A stretch of 64,000 nucleotides of DNA from the NCBI RefSeq assembly GCF_014905555.1, contig NZ_BNGS01000002.1, positions 434,001 to 498,000 on the forward strand. Reading direction: 5' to 3'. The notes beneath the pieces are model-generated. The model was not told where the DNA came from, did not search any database, and saw only the letters and a program-made list of their open reading frames with translations. The first letter of the stretch is position 1. Every line of letters starts with the position of its first letter. Origin of the DNA: Streptomyces sp. Y2F8-2 (GTDB taxonomy: Bacteria > Actinomycetota > Actinomycetes > Streptomycetales > Streptomycetaceae). Position numbers and translations under genes: made by a program. Below, piece after piece: positions 44,380-52,848 of this stretch.

Positions 44380-44504
44380 GCCGGGACGGTAGCGGGGCTT
44401 GCGGACATCTGCTGTCCGCAACGGCCGAGCGGCGCCCCGCCGGGCTTCCGACGGGGCCGGTCCCTGCCGCTGGTGGCGGACGCCCGGGCGTCGCCGATCC
44501 GCTT

Positions 44505-44792
44505 CTACGGCGCTCCGCCTCCTTGCTTCTTCGCGTCCTCGATGGCCTTGAGGTAGTCGTCCGGCGACAGTTTCGCGCACTGGGGCAGGCCGTTGTCCGC
44601 GGTGTCGTCCTTCGCGGCGACGATCGCCTTGGTGCACGTGGCGATCCGCTCCGCGCGGGCGGCGTCGTCGGCCGCCCCGGCTGTCGCGGAGGGGCTCGGC
44701 GCCGAGGATTCGTCGCTGCCGGAGCCCAAGGCGGAGCATCCGGTCAGCATGAGCACGGCTGCGGCGAGTAGGGAGATGGTGTGGCGGCGCAT
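44505..44792 (-). CDS. Small hypothetical lipoprotein
   Basis: A 95-residue lipoprotein: MRRHTISLLAAAVLMLTGCS is a clear signal with lipobox LTGC (Cys19), followed by a Ser/Ala/Asp-rich linker and a short domain with two Cys (ATCTKAIVAAKDD, then LPQCAKLSPDDYLKAIED). The two Cys may form a disulfide. The ATG at 44792 begins the signal peptide. I do not recognise a wider family. No operon partner; it lies upstream of the AlkZ-type gene on the same strand with a 125-nt gap. Confidence 0.75.
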   Translation of the reverse strand: MRRHTISLLAAAVLMLTGCSALGSGSDESSAPSPSATAGAADDAARAERIATCTKAIVAAKDDTADNGLPQCAKLSPDDYLKAIEDAKKQGGGAP

Positions 44793-44968
44793 GGATCTCC
44801 TTGGAGGCCGAGTGGTGGCCGAAATCATGCACCCGAACGCGCACTTTGAGTGATACTCGAGTGACGCTGTGTCCGTGTTGTGATCTGCGACTGGGGCCCT
44901 CCGTTGTCGCAGTGGCCGTCGACGGCGGATCCGATGCCGCGCTGCGTCCGTGGTGACAGGATCGACGC

Positions 44969-45334
44969 ATGGACACCGAGACGGACTGGGTGTACAGGGT
45001 GCTCGAACCGCACGGCTCGGAGGGGTGGCGCCCCTACGGCAGCGACCCCGAACGGTGGCGGGGCATGATCACCACCGATGACTTGAGCGAGGGACCTCGA
45101 TACGCCGTCTCTCTCGTCGTCGCCGACCTGATGACCGAGTGGCAGGCCCTCGGCCTCCCTCGGGCGAGGCACGTACGGGTCTTCCTCTGGCGCGACGAAG
45201 AGGGCGACGGAGCGGACGCGGACATCATCGTGGAGGTCCGGCCGAGCATCCACGCCGACTTACCGGCGAGCGACCGCGCTCGACGGCCCGGTGGTGCCGG
45301 GGCGGTGCAGGGCTGCTGGTGCGAAGTGAAGTGA
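44969..45334 (+). CDS. Hypothetical protein
   Basis: A 121-residue soluble protein with a well-composed first 90 residues (WVYRVLEPHGSEGWRPYGSD, then PRYAVSLVVADLMTEWQALG and RVFLWRDEEGDGADADIIVE) and a weaker C-terminus containing QGCWCEVK. No known motif. Its ATG lies 176 nt from the divergent small lipoprotein gene. The function is not known. Confidence 0.6.
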   Translation: MDTETDWVYRVLEPHGSEGWRPYGSDPERWRGMITTDDLSEGPRYAVSLVVADLMTEWQALGLPRARHVRVFLWRDEEGDGADADIIVEVRPSIHADLPASDRARRPGGAGAVQGCWCEVK

Positions 45335-45381
45335 TGCGAGGTCAGGTTGAGCTGTGAGGGCAGAGTGGTGATGCTGTAGCG

Positions 45382-46785
45382 GTGCCCGCCATATCCGACA
45401 GCCCCTCAGCCGTCCACCCAGTCACGCTCGTCCACCGGATACGGGCGGGCGATCCGGCGCTGTGGGCCATCGTCACCGTGGTGTTCGCCCTGTACACGAC
45501 GCTGTCCGTGGCCCGCTACCTGACCGGCAGCCCGGCCTCCTGGGACCTGGGCATCTTCACCGAGGCCGTGGCCCACTACGCCAAGGGCGACGCGCCCATG
45601 GTGGCGATCAAGGACATGGACCAGCGGGGCGACCATTACTCGCCCGTCCTCATGGTCCTCGCGCCGTTCTTCCGCGTGTTCCCGTCTGCGGTGACGCTGC
45701 TCGTCGCCCAAGCCGCGCTGGCCGCCGCTTCCGTGGTGCCGGTGTACCGGGCGGCCGAGCAGCTGCTGACGCGGAACGAGGCCCGGCTGATCGCCGCGGC
45801 CTACGGCCTGTCGTGGGGCCTGGCCAACATGGTGTGGTACGACTTCCACGAGATCGCCTTCGCCGTGCCGCTGCTGGCCTGCTCGATGTCCGCACTGGCC
45901 CGCCGCTGTCCGTGGGCGGCCTTCTGGTGGGCCGTCCCTCTGGTGTGGGTCAAAGAGGACCAGGGCTGGACACTCGCCACGATCGGCCTGATCGTGGCGC
46001 TGTTCTACCGGCAGAGGCTCGCAGGAGGACTGCTCGCCGTGTGGGGAGTCGGCTGGGCCCTGCTCGCCACCTACGTCCTCATACCGGCGATGAACCCGAG
46101 CGGCACCTACCCGTACTGGAAGGACAGCCCTCACCACCTTGGTGTCCTCGCGACCAGCTGGGAGGCGAAGGGCCCGCTGCTCGCGCTGCTCCTACTGCCT
46201 ACGGCCGGCCTTGCCCTGCGTTCACCGCTGGCGCTCGCCGCCGTGCCCGCCGTGGCCCTTCGGCTGGTCTCCTCCAACCACGCCTACTGGGGCACCAGCT
46301 GGCATTACAGCGCGACCGCCATGCCGATCCTGTTCGTCGCGGCCATCGACGGTCTCCACCGTTTGCGCACCCGGCCGTCGTGGGCGCGGGGCAGCTTGTC
46401 GCCCTGGCTTGGCGCGCACGGACCGGCGCTGATGGTGGCCGTGGCCGCCGCCATGGTGTTCCAGTCGCCCCTGCATGAGCTGTGGCAGCCGGGCACCTAC
46501 CGCACTCCCCAGCACATCGAAGCGGCGTCGCAGGCTGAGCGGATGATCCCGTCGGGACAGACGGTGGCCGCGACCATGGGCCAGCTGGCGTCGCTGGGCG
46601 CCCGGAACGACGTGTGCTGGAACCGATGCCCGGCACCACCTCAGTGGATCCTGCTGGACCAGGCCAAGGGCACCTGGTGGCAGTGGCAGGTGGAGCCCTC
46701 CGCGGTGACCGGCGACTATCGGCACGCCACGTACCGGACGGTGTTCCACACGGACCAGGTCTGGCTGCTCAAGAGGGTTCGTTGA
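45382..46785 (+). CDS. DUF2079 integral membrane protein
   Basis: A 467-residue polytopic protein of the DUF2079 family. The family region is SWDLGIFTEAVAHYAKGDAP followed by QRGDHYSPVLMVLAPFFRVF, and about ten hydrophobic segments follow, ending in a short extracytoplasmic domain with TYRTPQHIEAASQAERMIPS, NDVCWNRCPAPPQWILLD. DUF2079 proteins look related to GT-C-type glycosyltransferases such as PMT/ArnT, with an acidic residue early in the sequence, but no activity is established. A GTG start; the gene is monocistronic as far as visible. Confidence 0.87.
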   Translation: MPAISDSPSAVHPVTLVHRIRAGDPALWAIVTVVFALYTTLSVARYLTGSPASWDLGIFTEAVAHYAKGDAPMVAIKDMDQRGDHYSPVLMVLAPFFRVFPSAVTLLVAQAALAAASVVPVYRAAEQLLTRNEARLIAAAYGLSWGLANMVWYDFHEIAFAVPLLACSMSALARRCPWAAFWWAVPLVWVKEDQGWTLATIGLIVALFYRQRLAGGLLAVWGVGWALLATYVLIPAMNPSGTYPYWKDSPHHLGVLATSWEAKGPLLALLLLPTAGLALRSPLALAAVPAVALRLVSSNHAYWGTSWHYSATAMPILFVAAIDGLHRLRTRPSWARGSLSPWLGAHGPALMVAVAAAMVFQSPLHELWQPGTYRTPQHIEAASQAERMIPSGQTVAATMGQLASLGARNDVCWNRCPAPPQWILLDQAKGTWWQWQVEPSAVTGDYRHATYRTVFHTDQVWLLKRVR

Positions 46786-46883
46786 CGCCGGCGGCTACGA
46801 CCGGCAGACGACCGGTCCCTCAATGACCTGCTCGCGCCGGCCCGGCCGCTCACGCGAACGACCGGGCCATACTCAACACCGCG

Positions 46884-47627
46884 TCAGGGCAGCTTCCACT
46901 CCCCGGTCTGATCCGCGAATCCCGAGTCCATCGTGAACTGCACTGTCGCCACCTTCGAGCCCTTCGGCACCTCGAACACGATCCAACCCAGCGCCTTCGC
47001 GCCCGGCTTGAGCTTCACGTCGGCGGACATGGACGGCCCGGCGGTGATGTCCGCGAACGTCGACTCGAACTGCTGCCCCTGCGTGTCAGCGACCTGCGCA
47101 CCGTTTGAGGGACTGTCGCCGTACACAGCGGTGCCGGTGTTGACGAGCCGGAACTGCACGCCCACGTATCTCTTTCCGGCGTCGGGGGTCATGAACTCGT
47201 CGCTGGACTTGGCAGGGTCAGCGACCTTGACGACGGTCACATCCAGTCGGCTGCCGTCCTCCATGCCCTTCACCGTGATCGTGTCGCCGACCTTGGCAAC
47301 CTCGGGCTTCTTCGCGGCCGGCTCCTCCGTGGCCTTCTTCTGACTGCCGCCCGCGCCTGCAGCGGCGGAGGCCTTCGCCTGCGGTTTGTCCGTGACGGTG
47401 CTGCCACCGCCACTACCGACGACCGCGCTGACGATGCCGATGACGACGGCGACGGCGACGACGCCGAGACAACCGAAGCCGATCACCTTGCCCGCGTTGG
47501 ACTTCTTCGGCGGCTGCGGCTGGAACGGCGGCGGGGCGCCGTAGCCCGGCTGCTGCGGGCCGTTCCAGCCCGGCTGCTGCTGGTCGCCCCAGCCCGGCTG
47601 CTGCTGCGGATACTGCTGCTGGCTCAT
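46884..47627 (-). CDS. DUF4352 membrane-anchored protein with Gln/Pro-rich leader
   Basis: A 247-residue protein. The first 50 residues are a cytoplasmic Q/P/G-rich stretch (repeats of QQPGW and PQQPGY), followed by one membrane helix (VIGFGCLGVVAVAVVIGIVS, about 49-68), a Lys/Ala linker and a C-terminal immunoglobulin-like DUF4352 domain (about 110-247: RLDVTVVKVADP, RYVGVQFRLVNTGTAVYGDS, then LGWIVFEVPKGSKV). The start at 47627 (MSQQQYPQQ) was chosen over 47690. The role is unknown; these proteins are common on the Streptomyces surface. Confidence 0.85.
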   Translation of the reverse strand: MSQQQYPQQQPGWGDQQQPGWNGPQQPGYGAPPPFQPQPPKKSNAGKVIGFGCLGVVAVAVVIGIVSAVVGSGGGSTVTDKPQAKASAAAGAGGSQKKATEEPAAKKPEVAKVGDTITVKGMEDGSRLDVTVVKVADPAKSSDEFMTPDAGKRYVGVQFRLVNTGTAVYGDSPSNGAQVADTQGQQFESTFADITAGPSMSADVKLKPGAKALGWIVFEVPKGSKVATVQFTMDSGFADQTGEWKLP

Positions 47628-47831
47628 GATTCCCCCCAGGGTTTCGTGGTGTACGTGTGATGGACACGTAAAGGAACCGTATGGTTGCACGATTCACGTA
47701 AAAAAATGGAGGGGGTGAAGCAACCCGCGCCGCCGAACCTGCGTCCGTCGGCCAGCCACCTCCCTCGCAACGGGCGTGCTCCATTCGGTGGGATTTCGGT
47801 TACGTGCGGTGCGGTGGCGCGTTGGTGCTGC

Positions 47832-48029
47832 ATGAGCAGAAGTCGCAGGCTGCGGGACCTGTCAGGGGCGCCGGCATTCGACCAGTTGAGGGCCGAGCTG
47901 GCTCGTGCTGCCGACTCGGTTGCCGGGGCACGGCCGCCTCGGCGAAAGGCGATCGACACATCGCTTCGCCCGGCGAGTGCGGAACCGGACGAGGACGGCG
48001 GCGAGACGGCGCCACCCGGCTCGGGCTGA
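47832..48029 (+). CDS. Possible short hypothetical protein
   Basis: A 65-residue frame (MSRSRRLRDLSGAPAFDQLR at the start, acidic and Gly-rich at the end). Composition is compatible with coding but there is no domain and no convincing ribosome site. The surrounding 47.63-48.40 kb has no intact gene and carries the methyltransferase remnant at 48173-48349, so this may be debris of the same decay. Confidence 0.25.
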   Translation: MSRSRRLRDLSGAPAFDQLRAELARAADSVAGARPPRRKAIDTSLRPASAEPDEDGGETAPPGSG

Positions 48030-48172
48030 GGTCACTCGCCCGCCTTCTCGAGCGGATAGCGGCGGCCTGCGTGCGGTGCAGGGGACCGCGCCTGTGCCGA
48101 CTCGGAGAACCGGGGTGCCATGATCGCGGGATCAGCCGCAAACGCCCGACCGGCACCTCCGGAGGGCCGTAG

Positions 48173-48349
48173 GCTGCACCGTACGGGGTGTTCGCCACTG
48201 ACGACGGCGCGGTGTTCCGACACCACGACATCGCCGAGTTGCACGCCGTGCTGTCCGGATTCGACCTGGTGGACGAGCGCCGGATCGACGTCGGCACGAT
48301 GAACGGCCACCGGTCGCAGGCGGTGCAGCTTCTGGCCCGTAAGCCGTGA
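48173..48349 (+). pseudogene. C-terminal remnant of a SAM-dependent methyltransferase
   Basis: After an in-frame stop (48170-48172) the reading frame gives about 58 residues: PYGVFATDDGAVFRHHDIAE, then LVDERRIDVGTMNGHRSQAV and QLLARKP. The pattern DGAVFRHHD...L..F.LVDER..DV.TMNGH..Q..Q.LARKP is the C-terminal end of a class I methyltransferase type common in Streptomyces. The SAM-binding N-terminal part is missing. A GTG at 48188 exists, but a product this short would lack any active site. Confidence 0.6.
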
Positions 48350-48403
48350 AACCTCACCGCCATCCGTTCGACGATCGACTGCGCGAACCCACTCCCCCGC
48401 GAG

Positions 48404-49078
48404 TCACATGCCCCTCGGGCCGCCCGTGGGCAGGTCATCCGCACGCTCGCCCGTGACCAGGTAGACCACGCGCCGGGCCACCGACACCGCATGGTCGGCG
48501 AACCGCTCGTAGTAACGGCCGACCAGTGTGACGTCCACGGCCGTCTCCACCCCGTGGTGCCACCGGTCGTCCATCAGGTGCTGGAAGATCGCACGGTGGA
48601 GCTCGTCCATGCGGTCGTCGTCCTGCTCCAGCTGGAGTGCTGCCTTGACGTCCTGGGTGAGGATCACTTCGGCCGCCTGCGCCATCAGGCGCTGCGCGAG
48701 CTGCCCCATCTCCAGGATCGTGCGGCGCAGATCGCGGGGCACGGCCCGTTCGGGATAGCGCATCCGGGCCAGCTTGGCCACATGCCGGGCCAGGTCTCCG
48801 GAGCGTTCCAGGTCCGCGCTCATACGCAGCGAGGTGACCACGGTCCGCAGGTCGGTCGCGACCGGCTGCTGCCGCGCCAGCACCGTGACCGCCCGGTTCT
48901 CCAGGTCGCGCTGCAGGTCATCGACCTTCTGGTCGGCTGAGATCACGCTCTCGGCAAGCTGCAGATCGGCGTCCAGGAGCGCGGTGGTGGCCAGACCGAT
49001 GGCCGAGCCGACCAGGTTCGCCATCTCCACCAGTCCGTCACCGATCGAAGCCAGCTCTTCGTGATACGCCTCGCGCAT
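48404..49078 (-). CDS. phoU: PhoU-type phosphate regulator
   Basis: A 224-residue all-helical protein with two PhoU three-helix repeats. It starts MREAYHEELASIGDGLVEMA; repeat signatures are VDDLQRDLENRAVTVLARQQ, then VTSLRMSADLERSGDLARHV and, in the second half, DRMDELHRAIFQHLMDDRWH and LVGRYYERFADHAVSVARRV. The E/D-x-x-R-x-x-D metal-binding motifs (LERSGD, YERFAD) are intact. PhoU represses phosphate uptake through PhoR and the Pst transporter; neither is adjacent here. ATG 49078 is preferred over an in-frame start at 49147. Confidence 0.94.
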   Translation of the reverse strand: MREAYHEELASIGDGLVEMANLVGSAIGLATTALLDADLQLAESVISADQKVDDLQRDLENRAVTVLARQQPVATDLRTVVTSLRMSADLERSGDLARHVAKLARMRYPERAVPRDLRRTILEMGQLAQRLMAQAAEVILTQDVKAALQLEQDDDRMDELHRAIFQHLMDDRWHHGVETAVDVTLVGRYYERFADHAVSVARRVVYLVTGERADDLPTGGPRGM

Positions 49079-49403
49079 CGCGTCCTCACCCCCAGTCGTG
49101 TGTCCGCCGGCCTTCGCCCCACTGCCAGGCTCGCACACATCACCCACGCCACCAGCGACGCCTCAGACCCTTGACCGGATTCGCCACACGAGCACGCGGC
49201 GCGCGATGATCTCGACCACGCCATACTGCACCGGGCGCCCTCACTCTGCCGGTACGTGAGCCACACGCGGACGCCGCCGTCACCGCACCGGAGCGTCAAC
49301 CGCCGCGCATCGCGGCGGGCTCGGGGCCGGCCCCGAGCAATCCGAGGGCAAGCGGCTAGGCTGCGAAGCCGGAGCATCGGCGCCGGGCGGAGGGGCTGGT
49401 TCG

Positions 49404-50105
49404 ATGGGTGCACGCAGGACGCGGGTCCGCGAGGTACGCCGTCGGCTCGCGCACGAGGGGCCTGCGTGGAGGCGGGACCGCGAGGCGGACTTCGAGACGG
49501 TCACGGTGCCCGAACGCGAGTGCGACCAACTGCGCGACCTATTGATCTCCGAGGGCGCGCAGACGGTTGTCGAGATCGGTCTCGCGTACGCCAGTTCCGC
49601 GCTCGCGATCGGCGAGGCGCTGATCACCGTGAACCCGCCGCACCCCCGGCACATCATCATCGACCCGTTCCAGGAACGTGACTGGTCCAACGTCGGCTGG
49701 GATCTGCTGTGCTCTGCCGGGCTGGATTCGATCGCCTCGCTCATGCCCACTCCTTCATCGATCGCGCTCCCACAACTCCTCGCCGAGGGGATCCGCGCCG
49801 ACGCGGCGTTCGTGGACGGCAGTCACCGGTTCCACGAAGTCTTCGTCGATCTCTACTTCCTGCGAAAGATCGTTCGTCCCGGGGGGCTGATCGTGATCGA
49901 CGACGACTGGGCGCCGTCCGTGCGAACCGCCGTGCGCTACTACGAGCGGAACCTGGGGTGGACGGCGATTCCGGACGCCTTCCCCGGCGAAGCCGTGACG
50001 ACGGCCGGCGCCGCCTCTCCGTCCGAGCCGAGGAGTCGCTGCAAGGCCCTCCGCTTGCCCGACCCCTCGTTCGAACCGCCCTTCGAGGAGTTCCACGCGT
50101 TCTGA
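49404..50105 (+). CDS. Class I SAM-dependent methyltransferase (Methyltransf_24 type)
   Basis: A 233-residue soluble protein. The Rossmann core starts at TVVEIGLAYASSALAIGEAL (motif I, about 53-72), then PRHIIIDPFQERDW, AAFVDGSHRFHEVFVDLYFL (motif IV with the D-G-x-H pair) and IVRPGGLIVIDDDWAPSVRT. This is the Methyltransf_24 layout seen in O-methyltransferases and cephalosporin-hydroxylase-like enzymes. The first 35 residues are basic and may be a separate helix. The acceptor substrate is unknown. It is convergent with the 66-residue gene across tandem terminators. Confidence 0.85.
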   Translation: MGARRTRVREVRRRLAHEGPAWRRDREADFETVTVPERECDQLRDLLISEGAQTVVEIGLAYASSALAIGEALITVNPPHPRHIIIDPFQERDWSNVGWDLLCSAGLDSIASLMPTPSSIALPQLLAEGIRADAAFVDGSHRFHEVFVDLYFLRKIVRPGGLIVIDDDWAPSVRTAVRYYERNLGWTAIPDAFPGEAVTTAGAASPSEPRSRCKALRLPDPSFEPPFEEFHAF

Positions 50106-50138
50106 GGCACCCCCTCACCCCTGACCGGACCGGCTGCG

Positions 50139-50211
50139 GGAGGCTGCCGCACCGGCGGCGGCGTCGGTGCGGCAGCCTCCGGTCGCCCTCCCCCTCCGCG
50201 AGGGCGACCGG
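50139..50211. terminator. Tandem bidirectional terminator hairpins
   Basis: A perfect 16-bp stem (50139-50154 with 50165-50180, 10-nt loop; arms GGAGGCTGCCGCACCG and its complement) directly followed by a 12-bp stem (CCGGTCGCCCTC 50179-50190 with 50200-50211, 9-nt loop). They separate the convergent methyltransferase and 66-residue genes. Confidence 0.85.
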
Positions 50212-50262
50212 CGACTCCCGGTGACCTGGACGGCCAGGTACGGCACTCAGTCGAAGACCGGC

Positions 50263-50463
50263 TCAGAGGCCCAGATCGGCGGCCAGGCAGGAGAAGGACA
50301 TCCATGACCCTTCGGGGTTGTAGGCGTTCCGCGCCGGGTCGTTCGGCGTCGCCTGCTTCTCTTCGACCATGTCCTCGAAGCGAATACGCTCCGGCAACGT
50401 GCCGAACCGTGCCTGACGTGCCGCAGCAGCACTGTCCACGGTGCTCTGGCTCTCCATGGCCAA
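50263..50463 (-). CDS. Small conserved-looking protein, 66 residues
   Basis: A 64-66 residue protein (start ATG 50463 or 50457): MESQSTVDSAAAARQARFGT, then LPERIRFEDMVEEKQATPND, a Pro/Asn segment and the end SWMSFSCLAADLGL. It is amphipathic and acidic with a single Cys near the C-terminus and has no signal peptide. It has its own upstream inverted repeat and downstream terminators, so it is a separate regulated gene and not background. The layout (charged leader-like front, short aromatic/Cys/Ser end) recalls precursor peptides, but no modifying enzyme is recognisable next to it apart from the convergent methyltransferase. Confidence 0.6.
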   Translation of the reverse strand: MAMESQSTVDSAAAARQARFGTLPERIRFEDMVEEKQATPNDPARNAYNPEGSWMSFSCLAADLGL

Positions 50464-50516
50464 CTCCGCTCAGTCGGTGGCTTCTCGCCTTGCGGATGTC
50501 AGACTCACATCCCGCC

Positions 50517-50541
50517 GCGTCACCTGTCAAGACGGTGACGC
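50517..50541 (-). promoter_or_regulatory. Inverted repeat over a -35 box upstream of the 66-residue gene
   Basis: GCGTCACC (50517-50524) and GGTGACGC (50534-50541) form a perfect 8-bp inverted repeat with a 9-nt centre. Read on the minus strand the centre contains TTGACA (50525-50530), a consensus -35, about 60 nt before the start codon. A protein bound to the repeat would block that promoter. No good -10 is seen at 17 nt. Confidence 0.5.
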
Positions 50542-50611
50542 AATACGGTCTCCGTCAGGCCCGCAGCGAGGCTCGTCGACCTTCTCGCCGGACACCCGCA
50601 CCCTCGGGCGA

Positions 50612-51631
50612 TCAACGGCGCCGCAGCGACGGGTCGAGGAGCGCGGGCGGAGTGTCGTGCTTCTCGTGCGGGGCCAGGTCGGTGCCGGGAGCGACGATCC
50701 CGTCGATCGCGTCGAGCACGTCGGCGGAGAGCACGGTGTCCGCGGCGGCGAGCTGCGCGTGCAGATGCTCCGGCGTGCGGGGGCCGATGAGCGCGCTGGT
50801 CACGGCGGGGTGCGCGGTCACGAAGCCGAGCGCGAGCTGGATCATCGTCAGTCCGGCCTCGTCGGCGACCTCGGCCAGCCGCTCGACGGCGTCGAGCCTG
50901 GCACGGTTGGCGGGGACGGCGGTGTCGAAGCGTTCCGGCATGAACGCCGAGCGGTGGGTGGTGACCTCCCGGCCCGCCCGGACCGCACCCGACAGCCAGC
51001 CCGAGGCCAGCGGGCTCCACACGAGCACGCCGAGTCCGTACTCCTCGGCCACCGGCAGGACGTGGCTCTCGACGCCGCGCTGCAGGATCGAGTAGCTGGG
51101 CTGCTCGGTGACGTAACGGCTCAGGCGGTTCTCCCGGGCGGCCCACTGCGCCTGCACGATCCGGTATGCGGGGAAGGTGGAGGAACCGAAGTAGCGGATC
51201 TTTCCCGCGCGTTGCAGATCGGTCAGGGCCGACAGCGTCTCCTCGTCGCTGGTGTTCGGGTCCCACCGGTGGATCTGGTAGAGGTCGACGTGGTCGACAC
51301 CGAGGCGGCGCAGGCTGTCGTCCAGCGCGGTGACCAGCCAGCGGCGCGAAGCGCCCCGGTGGTTGCGCTCGGCGCCCATGGGCATGGCGGCCTTCGTGGC
51401 CAGCACGATGTCGTCGCGGCGGCCGGCGACGGCCTTGCCGACCATCTCCTCCGACTCGCCGTCGCCGTACATGTCGGCGGTGTCGATGACGTTGATCCCG
51501 GCCTCGAGGGCGGCGTCGACGATGGCAGTGGCCTCGTTCTGGGTGGTGCGCCCGATCCGGCCGAAGTTCATCGCGCCCAGCGCGAGGGAGCTGACCTGCA
51601 CTCCGGTGCGGCCCAAGGTGCGGTACTGCAT
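50612..51631 (-). CDS. Aldo/keto reductase
   Basis: A 339-residue NADPH-dependent TIM-barrel reductase of the YajO/YghZ-like group. The catalytic tetrad is readable: Asp and Tyr in VIDTADMYGDGESEE, Lys in IVLATKAAM and His in LYQIHRWDP. The N-terminus MQYRTLGRTGVQVSSLALGA is typical. Start ATG 51631. It is divergent from a TetR gene 150 nt away; two identical-type palindromes in the gap suggest the TetR protein controls it. The physiological substrate is unknown. Confidence 0.93.
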   Translation of the reverse strand: MQYRTLGRTGVQVSSLALGAMNFGRIGRTTQNEATAIVDAALEAGINVIDTADMYGDGESEEMVGKAVAGRRDDIVLATKAAMPMGAERNHRGASRRWLVTALDDSLRRLGVDHVDLYQIHRWDPNTSDEETLSALTDLQRAGKIRYFGSSTFPAYRIVQAQWAARENRLSRYVTEQPSYSILQRGVESHVLPVAEEYGLGVLVWSPLASGWLSGAVRAGREVTTHRSAFMPERFDTAVPANRARLDAVERLAEVADEAGLTMIQLALGFVTAHPAVTSALIGPRTPEHLHAQLAAADTVLSADVLDAIDGIVAPGTDLAPHEKHDTPPALLDPSLRRR

Positions 51632-51713
51632 GGCTGTGTCCTCCATCGAGGGTGGGGCGGGGCGGCAGGGCATGACTTGGTGCCGGACCCCTGCTCTGAC
51701 ATCATGAACAAGT

Positions 51714-51749
51714 GGAACCTCGTTCCGGAACGATACGGAACACCGTTCC
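51714..51749. promoter_or_regulatory. Two GGAAC-N3-GTTCC operators between the AKR and TetR genes
   Basis: GGAAC-CTC-GTTCC (51714-51726) and GGAAC-ACC-GTTCC (51737-51749), with centres 23 bp apart; the arms between them form a further GTTCCGGAAC palindrome (51722-51731). Each site has the size expected for a TetR dimer. They lie 33-68 nt before the TetR start and about 83-118 nt before the reductase start. Confidence 0.75.
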
Positions 51750-51781
51750 GCTTTTGCAAGGGTGGTCGTGGAGGGAGCGGC

Positions 51782-52375
51782 GTGGTGAGCGAGAGCGACG
51801 AGGGCGCAGGGCGGACGGCCGCGCCCAAACGGAAGGACGCCCGGCGCAACAAGGAGGCGCTGCTCGACGCGGCCGCCACGGTGTTCGTCCGGTCAGGCGT
51901 GGATGCGCCGGTACGCGACATCGCGGCCGAGGCCGGAGTCGGGCTCGGCACGATCTACCGCCACTTCCCGACCCGGGCGGACCTCATCATCGCCGTCTAC
52001 CGGCACCAGGTCGACGCCTGCGCAGACGCCGGTCCGGCCCTGCTGGCGAGCAGCGCAACGCCGTACGCAGCACTGCGGGAATGGATCGACCTCTTCGTCG
52101 ACTTCCTGGTCACCAAGCACGGGCTGGCCGCCGTACTGCAGTCCGACAACGCCGGCTTCGACACACTGCACGCCTACTTCCTCGACCGCCTCGTGCCCGT
52201 CTGCACCCAGCTGCTCGAAGCCGCGGCCGCCGCGGGCGAGATCGGTTCCGACATCGCGGGCTACGAACTCATGCGCGGCGTCGGCAACCTCTGCATCGGC
52301 GCGGACAACGACCCCCGCTACGACGCCCGCCGACTGGTCGAGCTCCTCGTCGGAGGACTGCGCCGGCCGCACTGA
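51782..52375 (+). CDS. TetR-family repressor
   Basis: A 197-residue regulator with an N-terminal HTH (about 20-65: RRNKEALLDAAATVFVRSGV, then VRDIAAEAGVGLGTIYRHFP) and a C-terminal helical ligand domain (SetR/TetR_C_33-like, with LREWIDLFVDFLVTKHGLAA). The GTG at 51782 (or 51785) lies behind GGAGGGAG. The open frame far upstream is a shadow of the reductase gene. It likely represses itself and the divergent aldo/keto reductase through the twin palindromes in the gap. Confidence 0.92.
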   Translation: MVSESDEGAGRTAAPKRKDARRNKEALLDAAATVFVRSGVDAPVRDIAAEAGVGLGTIYRHFPTRADLIIAVYRHQVDACADAGPALLASSATPYAALREWIDLFVDFLVTKHGLAAVLQSDNAGFDTLHAYFLDRLVPVCTQLLEAAAAAGEIGSDIAGYELMRGVGNLCIGADNDPRYDARRLVELLVGGLRRPH

Positions 52376-52386
52376 GCTCTGACCTC

Positions 52387-52848
52387 CTACGGCCTGATCT
52401 CGAAGCCGCCACGCCCGTCGAAGCGCACCTCCCGGACCGCGTCGAACCCGTCCGCCGGGGACGGCCTGCGCAGCCGCTTCAGGGTCGCGAACACGCCGAC
52501 GTCCGGGACGCGCACACGGTCCTCTCGAGCAGCGTTGCGGCGGAGCGAGCCCGTGAGGTCCGGCGGGAACCAGTACGCCGTGACCGTCGCGCCGTGGGCG
52601 TGGCCCGCTTCCACCAGCGGGCCCCACTCCTGCGGTGAGGGGTTGGTGTTGTCCACCGCCACCGGCCGCCCCGCCGCGAGGGCCTCCTGCACCTGCCGCA
52701 TCTGCCGCCGCTGCTTGTTGCGGGCGCGCCGGGGGAACAGGTCCTTGCTGACCAGCACGTACCGGCCGGACAGGTGCTGCGTGTAGAAGGTGGACTTCCC
52801 CGACGCCTGCAGCCCGACGAGCACCGCCATGTCCAGTCCTGTCCCCAT
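52387..52848 (-). CDS. AAA_33-type P-loop kinase
   Basis: A 153-residue protein with the Walker A LVGLQASGKSTFYTQHL near the N-terminus, a lid-like basic helix (FPRRARNKQRRQMRQVQEAL), the segment VAVDNTNPSPQEWGPLVEAG (as in polynucleotide-kinase-like AAA_33 proteins, D-N-T-N-P) and a final strand GVFATLKRLRRPSPADGFDA. It probably phosphorylates a small molecule or nucleic-acid end; the exact substrate is unknown. ATG 52848 fits the start of the first strand. It is convergent with the TetR gene, 11 nt apart. Confidence 0.82.
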   Translation of the reverse strand: MGTGLDMAVLVGLQASGKSTFYTQHLSGRYVLVSKDLFPRRARNKQRRQMRQVQEALAAGRPVAVDNTNPSPQEWGPLVEAGHAHGATVTAYWFPPDLTGSLRRNAAREDRVRVPDVGVFATLKRLRRPSPADGFDAVREVRFDGRGGFEIRP

